From Methanosarcina sp. KYL-1 (GTDB lineage Archaea; Halobacteriota; Methanosarcinia; Methanosarcinales; Methanosarcinaceae), in the NCBI RefSeq assembly GCF_024372725.1, contig NZ_VOUA01000001.1:186001-250000 (forward strand): 64,000 bases of DNA. The letters run 5' to 3'. The translations under genes were made by a program, and so were the position numbers. Shown piece after piece: positions 52,871-61,467 of the stretch (positions within the stretch are counted from its first letter, which is position 1; every line of letters begins with the position of its first letter). The notes beneath the pieces are model-generated. The model had not been told where the DNA came from. It searched no databases and worked only from the letters and a program-made list of their open reading frames with translations.

Positions 52871-53719
52871 TCATAATAATAGGGAAAGGACACTTATGAA
52901 ACCGAGAATTATGCAGAAATTAGAAAAATTGACTTTTTGGGTTACTTTTAATAAGAAGTTGATAGTAAGCAGTCCGAATACAAAGGAAAAAATTAGTGCA
53001 AGAAGCGAGGGGATGTCTATCGCTATAAGGTCCATAATTCCGATTCCTATTTCGGCGCCAAGGACTGCGGGTATACTCATCAAAAAACTAAATTTAAGAG
53101 CCCTTTCGGAATCAAAGTCTCTGAAGAGAAGGGCTGCAACTGTAATTCCTGAACGGCTGATTCCGGGAAATGCAGAAAAGCCCTGAGCCGCGCCTACAAG
53201 CAGAGCATCCTTCGTATCCGGTATTTTTTTTGAATTTTTCGTATCTGCTGAAATTCGCTGGAATAAGCCGGTTAGTATTAAAAAAATTCCTACGGCAGCG
53301 GTAGCAAGTTCCCCGGAAACCTCTGCTGCCTCGGTTACGAACAGCATGATTGGCAGCCCGATGCACCCTGTGAGAAAAGTGGAGATTATAAGGAAGCTAA
53401 TCAAAAGGTTTGTCTCCCCCGAATTTTCGGAAGAAGGCTTTTCCTGTTCCTTTTTCCCGGAATTTACTTTGCTAAATATTACTTTGCTAAAATAATCTGG
53501 GAGCTTCCTTATAATCAAAAGCACTTCTTCTCTAAAGTAGACAAGGGCCGCCAGGAGGGTTCCCATGTGCAGCCAGATGGCAATAGGAATTGCCTCTGAT
53601 ATCGATTTCCCAAAAAAGTTGATCATAATAAGGGAAGCTACCCCTTCACTGCTTACCGGCAGCCACTCTGCAACTCCCTGAACAATACCCAGGACAACAG
53701 CCTCAAAAAATGTCAGCAT
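52871..53719 (-). CDS. uppP: Undecaprenyl-diphosphatase-like protein UppP/BacA
   Basis: This 282-residue membrane protein has about eight helices and both family motifs: VQGVAEWLPVSSEGVASL near residues 13-30 and FPGISRSGITVAALLFRDF near 180. It removes one phosphate from polyprenyl diphosphate. In archaea the carrier is dolichyl or another polyprenyl, so it likely recycles the lipid released by N-glycosylation. The usual His after SSxG is Val here (SSEGV), a change to note. It sits beside the Agl23-like gene on the same strand, but 363 bases separate them. Confidence 0.9.
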   Translation of the reverse strand: MLTFFEAVVLGIVQGVAEWLPVSSEGVASLIMINFFGKSISEAIPIAIWLHMGTLLAALVYFREEVLLIIRKLPDYFSKVIFSKVNSGKKEQEKPSSENSGETNLLISFLIISTFLTGCIGLPIMLFVTEAAEVSGELATAAVGIFLILTGLFQRISADTKNSKKIPDTKDALLVGAAQGFSAFPGISRSGITVAALLFRDFDSERALKFSFLMSIPAVLGAEIGIGIMDLIAIDIPSLLALIFSFVFGLLTINFLLKVTQKVNFSNFCIILGFISVLSLLL

Positions 53720-53787
53720 CCATATTCAATATGTTTGCCCGCTATATATACATTAAACCTTTTTTATAATGGGTAAGGACAATCAGT

Positions 53788-53843
53788 GATAACGAATCAA
53801 TGATACGTAATTAACGATACGTAATTAATGATACAGAATTAAT
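53788..53843. repeat. Four 14-base tandem repeats
   Basis: GATACGTAATTAAT-like units start at 53788, 53802, 53816 and 53830; the outer copies are diverged. They lie about 60 bases before the start of the Ca2+-ATPase gene, in its promoter or leader. Confidence 0.8.
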
Positions 53844-53903
53844 GTTAAGGACAATTAAACAAAAGGTACTATCCTGAAGATAAGGGAATATGAGGAATTC
53901 CAA

Positions 53904-56585
53904 GTGTATCACGACCAGGAAGTTACATCCGTTTTTGAGGTGCTGGAGACATCTGAATCCGGGTTGAGTCCCGAAGAAGCCGAAAAGAGGCTTCTTGAGT
54001 TCGGAAAAAACGAACTTGAAGAGGAAGAGAAAATTTCTGTCCTAAAACTTTTCCTTTCCCAGTTCAAAAGCATCCTTATAATCATTCTTATAGCAGCAGC
54101 AGTCGTCTCGGCCTGGCTTGGGGAGCTTGTGGATGCAGTCGTGATAATGTTTACGGTCTTTCTGGCAGGGATACTGGGTTTTGTGCAGGAGTACAGGGCA
54201 GAAAAGGCAATTGAACTCCTTAAGTCCCTGACAGCCCCCGAAGCCCTGGTTATCAGAAACGGGGCTGAGAAAAAGATCCCTTCGAAAGAACTGGTCCCCG
54301 GAGACATCATCCTGCTCCAGGCAGGGGACCGCATCCCCGCCGACTCAAGGCTTGTCGAGGGCTTTAACCTCAGGGTGGACGAATCCGCCCTGACCGGGGA
54401 ATCCGTGCCTGTTGAAAAGCATAGTGATCTCCTGCCCCCGGAAACTCCCGAAGCCGACAGGAGAAACATTGTCTACACCGGAACTGCAGTCTCCTATGGG
54501 AGAGGAAAGGCAGTGGTCACGGCAACCGGGATGAAGACCGCCTTTGGGATGCTTGCGGGGCTTCTTGGGCAGATCGAACGGAAGCGGACCCCTCTGCAGG
54601 AAAGCCTGGACAAGTTCGGGAGGTGGATTGGCATCGCAACCCTTGTGGTTGTGGCTTTTGTCGCTTTGCTTGGAGTCCTTAACGGTTTTCCTCTTTTTGA
54701 CATGTTCCTCTGGGGCGTTGCCCTGGCAGTTGCTGCAATCCCCGAAGCCCTCCCGGCTGTTGTGGCCGTGGGGCTGGGGCTCGGGGTCAGGCGGATGGTC
54801 GCCCGGCACGCCCTTGTGAGAAAACTGCCTTCAGTGGAGACACTGGGCGCAACCAATGTTATCTGTTCGGACAAGACCGGAACCCTGACCCAGAACAAGA
54901 TGACGGTTGAGCGGATATACGTCAATGGAAAAGGGCTGGATGTCACAGGCACAGGGTACGAGCCTGAAGGGAAGTTTTTAAGCGGGGAAACCGAGCTTTC
55001 TCCGGAAGAGCCCCACCTCAGGAGGCTGCTGGTCACGGGTGCGCTTTGCAATGATTCGGGCCTTTTTAATGAGGACGGGGAATGGGATATAAAGGGTGAC
55101 CCTACCGAAGCCGCTCTTGTGGTCGCTGCTGCCAAAGCAGGTTTCCGAAAAGCCGAACTTGAAGAAAAGTACAGGCGGGTCGGAGAAATTCCCTTTTCTT
55201 CGGAAAGCAAGAGGATGACCACCCTGAATGCTCTTGATGATACGGAACGTGTGTCGGGAATCAGGCTTTTTGCCTGCTCTAAAGGGGCTCCGGAAGTGAT
55301 CCTTGATTCCTGCACAAAAATCTTTCTTGAAGGTGAGGAAAGGTCTTTAAGCCCTGGCCTCAGGGAAGAGGTCCTCGGGCAGGTAAGGGAGATGGCAGAC
55401 CAGGCCCTTCGGGTGATGGCGTTTGCCTTCAGGTTTCTGGAAGAAGAGCTTCCTTCCGGGGAAACGGAGCAGGAAATGGTTTTTGTAGGGCTTATGGGGA
55501 TGCGCGACCCTCCAAGAGAAGAGGTTAAAGCTGCAATCCTTACCTGTGCGAACGCCGGCATCAAGACCGTGATGATCACCGGAGACCATAAAATTACGGC
55601 ATCGGCTATTGCAAGGGAACTCGGGATCTTCGGGGAAAACGACCTGATCCTCACGGGCAGCGAACTGGACAGCCTGGGAGCCGTTGAGTTTGAGGAGATT
55701 GTCGAAAGGGTCTCGGTCTATGCGAGGGTGTATCCCATCCACAAGCTCAGGGTTGTGGAAGCCTTAAAGAAAAAAGGTTATGTTGTGGCAATGACCGGGG
55801 ACGGAGTAAACGATGCCCCTGCCCTGAAAGCTGCGGATATGGGCATTGCCATGGGCATCACGGGTACGGACGTGAGCAAAGAAGCCTCAAGCATGATCCT
55901 CACCGACGACAACTTTGCGTCAATTGTGGCTGCGGTGGAGGAAGGGCGAAACATATTCAAAAACATTAAAAATTTTATCGCATACGGGCTCACAACCCAT
56001 CTTGGAGAAGTCCTTATCGTCCTGATCGCGGTTCTGGGCTGGCAGGTCCTTCCCCTGATCGCCGTGCAGATCCTCTGGATAAACCTTATCACGGACGGCC
56101 TGCCCCCCATGGCCCTTTCCGTAGAGCCTCCCGACAGGGGGCTCATGAAGCAGAAGCCAAGGGATGTTAAGGAAGGGCTGATTACCCGCCGGGAGGTCGC
56201 AGCGGCGCTGGGAATCGGGGGTCTGATTGCCCTGCAGGGCCTGATCGTCCTGCTATGGTCTCTCGACAGCGGTTTTCCCCTGGCTAAACTGCAAACCCTT
56301 ATCTTCACTCTGGTGGTCTTTTCAGAGCTGTTCAATGCCTTTAACTGGCGCTCGGACAGGTATTCGATTTTTGCCCTGGGGCTTTTTACGAACAAACCCC
56401 TCCTATATGCCGTGGGAGCCACGGTTGGCCTGCAGCTCCTTGTGGTCTATGTCCCGTTCATGCAAACGGCTTTCCGGACAGTGCCGCTTTCGCTGGCCGA
56501 CTGGGGAGTCATCCTTCCCCTTGCATCGACCACGTTTATAGCCATGGAGCTCGTGAAATATCTCCGGGCAAGAGTGTATAAATGA
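53904..56585 (+). CDS. P-type cation-transporting ATPase, Ca2+-ATPase (SERCA/PMCA) type
   Basis: This 893-residue ATPase pumps cations using a phospho-aspartate. Marks in order: actuator TGES (SALTGESVPVEK), M4 AAIPEALPAVVAVGLGLGVR, phosphorylation site CSDKTGTLTQNKMT, and hinge MTGDGVNDAPALKAADMGIA. M6 (WINLITDGLPPMALS) keeps the Asn, Thr and Asp that bind Ca2+ in SERCA, M4 keeps the Glu, and M5 (THLGEV) keeps its Glu but has His for Asn768. Ca2+ is the most likely ion; Mn2+ cannot be excluded. It starts at GTG 53904 with TGAGGA upstream. Monocistronic, with a 14-base repeat array before it. Confidence 0.92.
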   Translation: MYHDQEVTSVFEVLETSESGLSPEEAEKRLLEFGKNELEEEEKISVLKLFLSQFKSILIIILIAAAVVSAWLGELVDAVVIMFTVFLAGILGFVQEYRAEKAIELLKSLTAPEALVIRNGAEKKIPSKELVPGDIILLQAGDRIPADSRLVEGFNLRVDESALTGESVPVEKHSDLLPPETPEADRRNIVYTGTAVSYGRGKAVVTATGMKTAFGMLAGLLGQIERKRTPLQESLDKFGRWIGIATLVVVAFVALLGVLNGFPLFDMFLWGVALAVAAIPEALPAVVAVGLGLGVRRMVARHALVRKLPSVETLGATNVICSDKTGTLTQNKMTVERIYVNGKGLDVTGTGYEPEGKFLSGETELSPEEPHLRRLLVTGALCNDSGLFNEDGEWDIKGDPTEAALVVAAAKAGFRKAELEEKYRRVGEIPFSSESKRMTTLNALDDTERVSGIRLFACSKGAPEVILDSCTKIFLEGEERSLSPGLREEVLGQVREMADQALRVMAFAFRFLEEELPSGETEQEMVFVGLMGMRDPPREEVKAAILTCANAGIKTVMITGDHKITASAIARELGIFGENDLILTGSELDSLGAVEFEEIVERVSVYARVYPIHKLRVVEALKKKGYVVAMTGDGVNDAPALKAADMGIAMGITGTDVSKEASSMILTDDNFASIVAAVEEGRNIFKNIKNFIAYGLTTHLGEVLIVLIAVLGWQVLPLIAVQILWINLITDGLPPMALSVEPPDRGLMKQKPRDVKEGLITRREVAAALGIGGLIALQGLIVLLWSLDSGFPLAKLQTLIFTLVVFSELFNAFNWRSDRYSIFALGLFTNKPLLYAVGATVGLQLLVVYVPFMQTAFRTVPLSLADWGVILPLASTTFIAMELVKYLRARVYK

Positions 56586-56665
56586 AATGTGGAGATACCT
56601 CCATTTTGTTCCTTTTTTGGGGGTATTTCGTTCCTTTTTGGGGGTGAACTTCGCTTCAGTCCTGT

Positions 56666-57832
56666 TCAATCTCCTGATTTCTTTTTCTTCTTCAGGATTG
56701 CCCATTTCAAACAGACCGGGGAGACAATAATCGACACTGCAACCATCACCACGATAGCCGAAAAAACCTCCTTGCTGATGATTCCCAGCCCCCTTCCTAT
56801 GGAGAGCACGACAAGCTCGACTCCGGCCCGAGGCATCACTCCTATCCCGAAAATCAGGCTGTCATAGAAGTCGAATCCCACGGCTTTTGACCCTATGAAG
56901 CCTCCTATCAGTTTTCCGGAAAGGGCCGCAACGGTCACCAGCAGGGTGAAAAGTCCCGTGCCTTCGAGGGAAGCCAATTCTATTGAGTATCCTATGAAAG
57001 CAAAAAAGAAAGGGATCAGGATCCCGTAGGCAAGCCCGCTTACCTTGCTCTGGACATCCTGGAGTTTGGCAAGGGGAATTTCGGAAATAAGGACCCCGCC
57101 TATGAAGGCCCCTATGACGGCATGCAGTTCGAAGAGTTCGGCAAGGTAGGCTGAAAAGAGGGCGACCATTACCACGAAAGCAAAAATGGCTTCTTTTGCG
57201 TGCATGCGCTGGACGTACACAAAAAGGCGGGGGAAAAAGTATTTTCCCAGCAGGTACATGAGCCCCAGGAAGGCCAGGATTTTTCCTGCAATGAGCAGGA
57301 CCTGGCCGGCCGAAGGCACCTGCTGGAAACGGGCAAAAGTGACCACTATGGAAAGGAAAAAGATTCCTATGATGTCGTCCAGGATTGAGGAGGAGAGCAT
57401 TACCGTGCCTGGCCTTGTGGAGAGATAGTCCAGGTCGATAAGGGTCCTGACCACCACTCCTATGCTTGTGGGGCTGAAGGCAACTGCCATGAAGAGGCTC
57501 TCAAGGAAACCGAAGGAAAAAAGTCTGCCTATCCCGAAACCGAAAGCAAAGGCAAGGATAATCTGGAAGAGGGTCGGGACAAGAGCTATTTCGGATGCAG
57601 ATTTCAGATCCTTCAGGTGCACTTCTTTGTACCCTGCGGTAAAGAGAAGGAAAATTGCTCCCAGTTCGGCAAAAAAAGATAGGACTTCAAGGTCTATGTC
57701 CAGAAAGAGTACTCCCAGAGTCACTCCGGCGAGGATCTCTCCCAGAATTGCCGGGATTCCGATCCTTTCGAATATTTCTCCGAAAACCTTTACGGTAAAC
57801 AGGAGAAACAGTACCTGCAAAAGGGCACTCAC
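56666..57832 (-). CDS. CPA2-family Na+(K+)/H+ antiporter
   Basis: This 388-residue membrane protein has about 12 helices and no RCK/TrkA domain, so it is shorter than Kef proteins. IGIPAILGEILAGVTLGVLF, VAFSPTSIGVVVRTLIDL (unwound helix) and SSSILDDIIGIFFLSIV are conserved. The Asp-Asp pair is the feature linked to electrogenic exchange in this superfamily. GVMPRAGVELVVLSIGRGLG closes the second inverted repeat. It starts at GTG 57832 after GGGGAGGT. It lies 26 bases after the CBS-domain gene, and the two almost certainly form an operon, with the CBS protein as a likely nucleotide-sensing partner. Confidence 0.9.
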   Translation of the reverse strand: MSALLQVLFLLFTVKVFGEIFERIGIPAILGEILAGVTLGVLFLDIDLEVLSFFAELGAIFLLFTAGYKEVHLKDLKSASEIALVPTLFQIILAFAFGFGIGRLFSFGFLESLFMAVAFSPTSIGVVVRTLIDLDYLSTRPGTVMLSSSILDDIIGIFFLSIVVTFARFQQVPSAGQVLLIAGKILAFLGLMYLLGKYFFPRLFVYVQRMHAKEAIFAFVVMVALFSAYLAELFELHAVIGAFIGGVLISEIPLAKLQDVQSKVSGLAYGILIPFFFAFIGYSIELASLEGTGLFTLLVTVAALSGKLIGGFIGSKAVGFDFYDSLIFGIGVMPRAGVELVVLSIGRGLGIISKEVFSAIVVMVAVSIIVSPVCLKWAILKKKKKSGD

Positions 57833-57858
57833 GTCTTTCGGACCTCCCCTCTTTCTTT

Positions 57859-58485
57859 TTAACCCATTTCAAGGGCTCTTCTTCTGGAAACTTCCCTTAC
57901 GATATCTCTTTTGGATATGACTCCTACCAGTTTTCCTTTCTCGGTTACGCAGACGCGGTCAAACCGGTGCTTCATCATCATTTCTGCTGCATCTATGAGT
58001 GTAGATCCAGGAGGGATTGTCACAGGGTGTGTGATCATGACATCTTTTGCGTGTACCCCAAGAGACCTCACAGCTACAAGGTGGGTGTGCTTTGCCCTCG
58101 GGATATGGGCAAAAAGCAGAATTTCAAGTACAATATCCTGATCGATTATCCCTGCCAGTTCCCCTCTGGAGTTCAATACCGGTAAGGTATGGTATAAGTA
58201 CTTTTCAAAGAGGGTAAAGATTTCTTCAAGTAGAGCATCTTCGTGTACAGTGACCACTTCCCGGGTCATGAGCTCCTCTATTTTTATTTCAAGGCAGCTC
58301 TTGCAGTTCCAGGCCCCGGTTTCAGATTTCCCTTTTTCGGATCCTCCAGACAACTCGCCAGCCTCCGGGCTTTCAGGAGAATCAGGATCTTCCGGGTTTT
58401 CTATAGAAAAATTTTCCTTTCTTTTTGGTCCTTTTTCCGTTCCTCTGCCCCCTCCGGAATTGAAGATTTTAATTAGATTCCCCAC
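57859..58485 (-). CDS. CBS-pair protein, likely regulator of the antiporter
   Basis: The protein has 208 residues. Residues 1-55 are low complexity (Gly, Pro, Glu, Ser) with a CxxC (WNCKSC) at the junction. Residues about 68-205 form two CBS domains: IEELMTREVVTVHEDALLEE, NSRGELAGIIDQDIVLE, AKDVMITHPVTIPPGSTLID and EKGKLVGVISKRDIVREVSR. CBS pairs bind adenine nucleotides and gate transporters or enzymes. It is first in the operon with the CPA2 antiporter. The start is a GTG (58485) with a weak site; later starts inside the variable N-terminus are possible. Confidence 0.88.
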   Translation of the reverse strand: MGNLIKIFNSGGGRGTEKGPKRKENFSIENPEDPDSPESPEAGELSGGSEKGKSETGAWNCKSCLEIKIEELMTREVVTVHEDALLEEIFTLFEKYLYHTLPVLNSRGELAGIIDQDIVLEILLFAHIPRAKHTHLVAVRSLGVHAKDVMITHPVTIPPGSTLIDAAEMMMKHRFDRVCVTEKGKLVGVISKRDIVREVSRRRALEMG

Positions 58486-58673
58486 TTAATGTGAAAAATT
58501 CTCTTTTAAGGAACCCCGGTTAATTTCTTATTTTTAAGCACTTTTAAGCACTTTCAAGTTATGTCCTCTGTCCCAATATAATATCCGTTTTCCTGTATTA
58601 TGACATTTCCGTATCCGGAATGCCCGCTGCTTTATCCATAGGTATTTTAAGGAATTGTGAAATACTGTACCTC

Positions 58674-58973
58674 ATGGCTGAGGTGAAAATCAAATTATTT
58701 GCAAATCTGCGTGAAGCTGCGGGGACGTCGGAACTGCAGCTTTCCGGAGAAAAAGTGAGTGATGTCCTTTTATCCCTTGCGGAAAAATTTCCCGAATTAA
58801 AGAAACTCATTTTTGAAAACGAATCTCAGGAAGTCGAATGTAAAGACCCGGTCCTCTGCGGAAATATTAATGTCCTGATCAATGGAAACAATGTCCGCCA
58901 TCTGGAAGGGCTTGACACTCTTCTGTCCGAGGCCGACGAAATCGCAGTTCTGCCCCCGGTTTCCGGAGGCTGA
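58674..58973 (+). CDS. MoaD/ThiS family sulfur-carrier protein
   Basis: This 99-residue ubiquitin-like beta-grasp protein (MAEVKIKLFANLREAAGTSE) ends in the essential Gly-Gly (LPPVSGG). It is longer than the usual 80 or so residues because of an insert (QEVECKDPVLCGNINVL). MoaD carries sulfur as a C-terminal thiocarboxylate for molybdopterin synthase; archaeal relatives can also be small ubiquitin-like modifiers. The frame extends upstream to 58620, but ATG 58674 gives the family's normal N-terminus. moeA follows 25 bases later, supporting the Mo/W cofactor role. Confidence 0.88.
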   Translation: MAEVKIKLFANLREAAGTSELQLSGEKVSDVLLSLAEKFPELKKLIFENESQEVECKDPVLCGNINVLINGNNVRHLEGLDTLLSEADEIAVLPPVSGG

Positions 58974-58998
58974 TTTTTTCGCGGGAGGTCCTGATAGC

Positions 58999-60192
58999 AT
59001 GGGCAGGATATTCAAAGCGCGCACTCCGGTTGAAGAAGCCGGGCAAGTCTTCCTTGAACATATCTCCCCTCTTCGGGAAGCTGAGGAAGTCGCCCTTGAA
59101 GCTTGTGCAGGTAGGGTGCTGGCAGATGAAATTGTTGCAGGAAGGAATGTCCCCCATTACAGGCGTTCCGCAATGGATGGCTACGCTGTAAGGGCCTCCG
59201 ATACCTTCGGGGCCTCCCCGGCAAGTCCCGTGCTGCTGCAGCTTTCCGATCGGGTGGAGGACGGGAGCTGCACCTGGGTCCATACAGGGGCAGCCGTGCC
59301 GGAGGAAGCCGATGCCGTGCTCATGGTCGAGGATACGGCTGTAGTCGGAAACCTGGTCGAAGTCAGGGCCCAGGTCTACCCTAACAGGAACGTGGGGCCT
59401 GTCGGGGAAGACATAAAAGCCGGAGACCCGGTCTTTGAAGTGGGACACCTCCTCCGTCCCTGTGATGCTTCAGTGCTTGCTTCACTCGGCCTTAACAGGG
59501 TCAGGGTTTTCCGAAAACCGGTCGTTGCGGTCATCCCCACAGGGGACGAACTCATAAGCCGGGAAAAAGCCGGTGAAGTTCCGCCTCCCGGGAAGGTCCT
59601 TGAGACAAACGGGTTGATGGCCGCCCTCTATGTGGAGAAATGGGGAGGGATCTCCCGTTGTACCGGGATCGTGCCTGACGACCCCCGGAAGATCAGGGAG
59701 GCTGTGGAAGCTAATCTGGATGCGGACATGATCCTCCTCTCAGGCGGCACTTCGGTGGGAAAGCGGGACCATGCCCCCCAGGTAGTTGAGGGGCTGGGAA
59801 ATCTGCTCGTACACGGGGTAGGCTTAATCCCAGGAAAACCCACGGCACTTGGTGTCATAGGTGAGGTTCCGGTTGTCTGTCTTCCCGGCTATCCCGTAGC
59901 AGGGCTTGTTGCAATGTACTTCTTTGTCCGGCCAGGACTTCGAAAGCGCGGGTCAATCCCGGAACCTCCGGAAATTCCCCTGAGAAGGCAACTGGCTTCA
60001 AAAATCAGCTCAAAGATAGGCTATGTCAATTTTGTCCGGGTAGTCTTTGAAGGCGACCTCGTGCGCCCCCTGATGGGAGCCGGAGCAGGGGTCCTTAGCT
60101 CCGTTGCAAAAGCCGACGGCTTTGTGCTTGTGCCTGAAAATGTGGAAGGGTACGAAGCAGGAGAGGAAGTAGACGTCTTTTTAATTGAATGA
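58999..60192 (+). CDS. moeA: Molybdopterin molybdotransferase MoeA
   Basis: The protein is about 397 residues. MoeA inserts molybdate or tungstate into adenylylated molybdopterin. Domain marks: HYRRSAMDGYAVRASDTFGA, VHTGAAVPEEADAVLMVEDT, PVVAVIPTGDELIS, LLSGGTSVGKRDHAPQVVEG and KPTALGVIGEVPVVCLPGYP. The start at ATG 58999 has GGGAGGT at a good distance; the frame extending upstream to 58882 overlaps moaD and is not used. It forms an operon with moaD and is followed within 12 bases by the structured element at 60204-60315. Confidence 0.95.
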   Translation: MGRIFKARTPVEEAGQVFLEHISPLREAEEVALEACAGRVLADEIVAGRNVPHYRRSAMDGYAVRASDTFGASPASPVLLQLSDRVEDGSCTWVHTGAAVPEEADAVLMVEDTAVVGNLVEVRAQVYPNRNVGPVGEDIKAGDPVFEVGHLLRPCDASVLASLGLNRVRVFRKPVVAVIPTGDELISREKAGEVPPPGKVLETNGLMAALYVEKWGGISRCTGIVPDDPRKIREAVEANLDADMILLSGGTSVGKRDHAPQVVEGLGNLLVHGVGLIPGKPTALGVIGEVPVVCLPGYPVAGLVAMYFFVRPGLRKRGSIPEPPEIPLRRQLASKISSKIGYVNFVRVVFEGDLVRPLMGAGAGVLSSVAKADGFVLVPENVEGYEAGEEVDVFLIE

Positions 60193-60203
60193 TTCCGGAG
60201 AAT

Positions 60204-60315
60204 CCCGGATAACCCCTGGCAATTATGGGTTCAGGCTTGCAGGCCAAAGCCGCAAAAGCGGTGGAAACTCCACAAACAGGCCGCAAGTTCCCTGAATCGG
60301 GTTGAAATTACCGGG
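60204..60315 (+). ncRNA. Structured RNA candidate, no family assigned
   Basis: Nested complementary arms read off the sequence: CCCGG 204-208 with CCGGG 311-315; AACCC 211-215 with GGGTT 299-303; GGTTCAGG 228-235 with CCTGAATC 291-298 (one G-U); CTTGC 236-240 with GCAAG 283-287; GGCC 242-245 with GGCC 279-282. Inside are two small hairpins, CCGC-AAAA-GCGG (250-261) and TGGA-AAC-TCCA (262-272), making a three-way junction (all positions add 60000). It is G+C-rich compared with flanking DNA. It may be the 3' end of the moaD-moeA transcript or a separate RNA. The core loosely recalls a cobalamin riboswitch, but conserved elements are missing. Confidence 0.45.
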
Positions 60316-60365
60316 CTTTGTGGGCACAGGAAGGCTTCAAGCAGGTTTCCGCCTGCCGATAGATA

Positions 60366-60378
60366 AAATTTTATATAC
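60366..60378 (+). promoter_or_regulatory. TATA box of the fluC pair
   Basis: AAATTTTATATAC matches an archaeal TATA box and would start transcription near 60400. This excludes the ATG at 60390 as start of the first fluC gene and keeps the structured element at 60204-60315 out of the fluC transcript. Confidence 0.5.
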
Positions 60379-60425
60379 ATAGCCATAATATGCGGGAAGA
60401 ATTAACAACCTTCAAAGTGAAGACT

Positions 60426-60806
60426 ATGTCCTCTCCGGAAAAAGACACGGACAAAATCCTCCTTATAGGGGTCGGCGGATTTCTTGGAGCCGTATGCCGG
60501 TTTTTGCTCTGCGAGCTTGTGGAAGCGCAGCTGGGCATTCTTTCGGTAAACGTACTCGGGAGCTTCATGCTTGGGTTGATCATGTATGATACGGAGTACC
60601 TGGGGTTTATAGGCCCTAAGGGAAGGATTGCATTCGGAACCGGTTTTATGGGTGCATTTACCACCTTTTCCACATTTGCAGTCCAGTCTTTCGAAATGTC
60701 TTTTTTCCCGGCCCTCGGAAACATCAGCTTAAATCTCTTTTTGACCCTAACCGGGGTTTTCCTCGGCAGGAGCGTCATAAAGTCGATTTCAAGCTGGAGG
60801 GCCTGA
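60426..60806 (+). CDS. fluC: Fluoride channel subunit FluC/CrcB, first copy
   Basis: This 126-residue, four-helix protein expels fluoride. It has [20 protein letters not shown] (Arg after the first glycines), [13 protein letters not shown] (the polar N-track Asn in helix 2) and [20 protein letters not shown] (GxxGxxTTFSTF phenylalanine box). The chosen start, ATG 60426, follows the TATA position. The second copy begins one base after the stop, so the two are made together. Neighbouring small copies like these are known to form heterodimers in some species. Confidence 0.93.
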   Translation: MSSPEKDTDKILLIGVGGFLGAVCRFLLCELVEAQLGILSVNVLGSFMLGLIMYDTEYLGFIGPKGRIAFGTGFMGAFTTFSTFAVQSFEMSFFPALGNISLNLFLTLTGVFLGRSVIKSISSWRA

Positions 60807-60807
60807 A

Positions 60808-61182
60808 ATGTTAGAACTTCCGGTTTTCGGAAAACTCTTCCTTGTAGGTTCGGGAGGTTTCATTGGGGCATCCCTGCGCTATGCGGTCTCAAGCCGGATC
60901 CCGAAAATCCAGAACATTCCTGCCGGGACACTTTCCGTAAACTTCCTGGGCAGCGTCTTGCTCGCATTTCTTACTTTTTCCTCGGAACCGGAATCCATGG
61001 TCTACCTGGTAAACATCGGGATGCTCGGCTCCTTTACGACATTTTCCACTTTCGCCTATGAAACCTTCAGGCTGCTTGAGGAAGGAAAAAATGTTTCTTT
61101 TTTCCTGAACATCTTCCTGAATGTCGCGCTCTGCCTTGTAGGGGTTAGTGTTGCATATCTGGCTTTCAATACCTGGGCCTGA
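60808..61182 (+). CDS. fluC: Fluoride channel subunit FluC/CrcB, second copy
   Basis: The 124 residues are [35 protein letters not shown] and [20 protein letters not shown], the same conserved set as the first copy but clearly diverged. It is separated from the first copy by one base. Both keep the Asn and Phe residues of the pore, so both seem functional rather than one being decayed. No fluoride (crcB-motif) riboswitch was recognised upstream of the pair. Confidence 0.93.
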   Translation: MLELPVFGKLFLVGSGGFIGASLRYAVSSRIPKIQNIPAGTLSVNFLGSVLLAFLTFSSEPESMVYLVNIGMLGSFTTFSTFAYETFRLLEEGKNVSFFLNIFLNVALCLVGVSVAYLAFNTWA

Positions 61183-61300
61183 ACTCGTGGCGGAAGGTCC
61201 GGAATTCACAGTGGGTAAATCAACCCTGGGCAATTTTCCAATACAACCATCATACGTTCCAGGGGCGGCCAGCCGATAAATAAACCCATACCACAGGAAA

Positions 61301-61467
61301 AATCCAATATAAACAACAGAATAAATCCAATATAAACAACAGAATAAATCCAATATAAACAACAGAATAAATCCAATATCAGTAACAACAGGATAAATCC
61401 AATATAAACAACAGAATAAATCCAATATCAGTAACAACAGGATAAATCCAATATAAACAACAGGAAA
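61301..61467. repeat. Seven tandem repeats of 23 or 26 bases
   Basis: AATCCAATATAAACAACAG-type units start at 61301, 61324, 61347, 61370, 61396, 61419 and 61445. Two units carry an extra three bases (ATATCAGTAACAACAG), giving a higher-order 23+26 pattern at the end. There are no spacers, so it is not a CRISPR array. A long hydrophobic minus-strand frame is a by-product. It lies between the convergent ends of fluC and the small basic protein gene. Confidence 0.92.

Noticed and set aside
60204-60360. Cobalamin or fluoride riboswitch controlling the fluC genes
   Set aside because: Only short pieces resemble the cobalamin core, the conserved kissing-loop elements are not found, and a TATA box lies between the element and fluC.
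61301-61467. Possible CRISPR array
   Set aside because: The units follow each other without spacers of constant length and variable sequence, the unit is AT-rich without a palindrome, and no cas gene is present.
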